DNA of 5,288 nt. It comes from DASXMX01 sp036794395 (GTDB lineage Bacteria > Planctomycetota > Phycisphaerae > Tepidisphaerales > Tepidisphaeraceae). Positions 5,014 to 5,288 of the stretch are shown piece after piece. Below the pieces are notes generated by a model that had not been told where the DNA came from, did not search any database, and saw nothing but the letters and a program-made list of their open reading frames with translations. The stretch's first letter is position 1. Each line of letters starts with the position of its first letter. Both the position numbers and the translations under genes were made by a program. The DNA is taken from contig DAIRGS010000416.1 in NCBI GenBank assembly GCA_036794395.1, positions 1 to 5,288 of the forward strand, given 5' to 3'.

Positions 5014-5288
5014 CCCTATCCAAGCCGCCCCGGCGTCTCCCCCAAATACATCCACCGGCCGGCCTCCCCACCAACCCCACCCCACACAAGCACCAACCCG
5101 CTCACGCCCCCCGGCGTCTCCCGGAGACGACCACCACCCCCGCACCCGCGACCCCGATCCCTCGCCTTTCATCGCAGCCTCCACCCAACCCAACCCCCAA
5201 AACCACCTCCCACGAACAAAGCCCACCGGACGCCGTCCGTGGATCCCCTCCCTCGATCCCCGCGTCCCTCCCATCTCCCTTTCCCCGT
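5010..5288. other. Right flank, C-rich and non-coding
   Basis: I see no credible gene. On the + strand C greatly exceeds G, with many CCC and CCCC runs. The only long frame, on the minus strand, is a Gly/Arg/Trp-rich product of this bias with no family resemblance. Three CCCC runs at 5066-5083 give the minus strand several close G-runs. Confidence 0.6.
5028..5122. repeat. 14-base direct repeat pair in the right flank
   Basis: CCCCGGCGTCTCCC occurs at 5028-5041 and again at 5109-5122, 81 bases apart. The second copy runs into a perfect inverted repeat, CGTCTCC-C-GGAGACG, at 5115-5129. Two copies are too few to call an array. Identical 14-mers in such C-rich DNA are less surprising than elsewhere, but the shared GGCGTCT core is not low-complexity. 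Confidence 0.55.

Noticed and set aside
4921..5274. Minus-strand 117-residue ORF in the right flank
   Set aside because: Its Gly/Arg/Trp-rich translation simply reflects C-rich DNA on the + strand.
1..5288. Transposon ends, CRISPR array or a DNA methyltransferase
   Set aside because: I saw no terminal inverted repeats joining the two window ends, no spaced repeat array, and no methyltransferase motif pair such as FxGxG with (N/D)PPY.

Overview
The window is about 5.3 kb of moderately GC-rich bacterial DNA. It carries six same-strand (+) genes with clear Shine-Dalgarno (SD) sites and no convincing gene on the minus strand. The host cannot be identified from sequence alone. The SD usage, GC-rich codons and strongly strand-skewed flanks (G-rich + strand on the left, C-rich on the right) would fit a high-GC environmental lineage such as Planctomycetota, but that is only a guess.

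Layout. 1-334: non-coding, G-rich at the left end. 335-721: a small unrecognised ORF with an excellent ribosome binding site (RBS) but an uncertain 3' end. 630-1568: a protein whose C-terminus looks like a PD-(D/E)XK-type nuclease (D210, EVEH at 226-229). 1616-2476: only the second RecA-like half of an SF2/SNF2-type helicase, with motifs IV, V and VI but no Walker A or DEAH box. 2473-3336: a DUF3883 (NO VEIN C-terminal) protein with a canonical D...EVK nuclease signature, translationally coupled to the helicase half by an ATGA overlap. 3447-3878: a small protein resembling one domain of the DNA polymerase III beta sliding clamp, ending in a clamp-binding-like tail, QGTLF. 3981-4838: a DinD homologue. 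4839-5009: an open stretch in frame with dinD after its stop, possibly a gene relic. 5010-5288: a C-rich non-coding flank with a short direct repeat.

How the genes may work together (inference). The nuclease, helicase-half and DUF3883 genes form a compact operon-like block with the parts of a DNA-targeting defence or restriction module, but without a visible methyltransferase or the first helicase domain. Either the motor half lies elsewhere, the module works without an ATPase, or it is decaying. The clamp-like protein and DinD form a second block tied to DNA replication and damage. The two most notable points are the RecA2-only helicase ORF between two different nuclease-fold proteins, and the minimal clamp-like protein with a clamp-binding tail.
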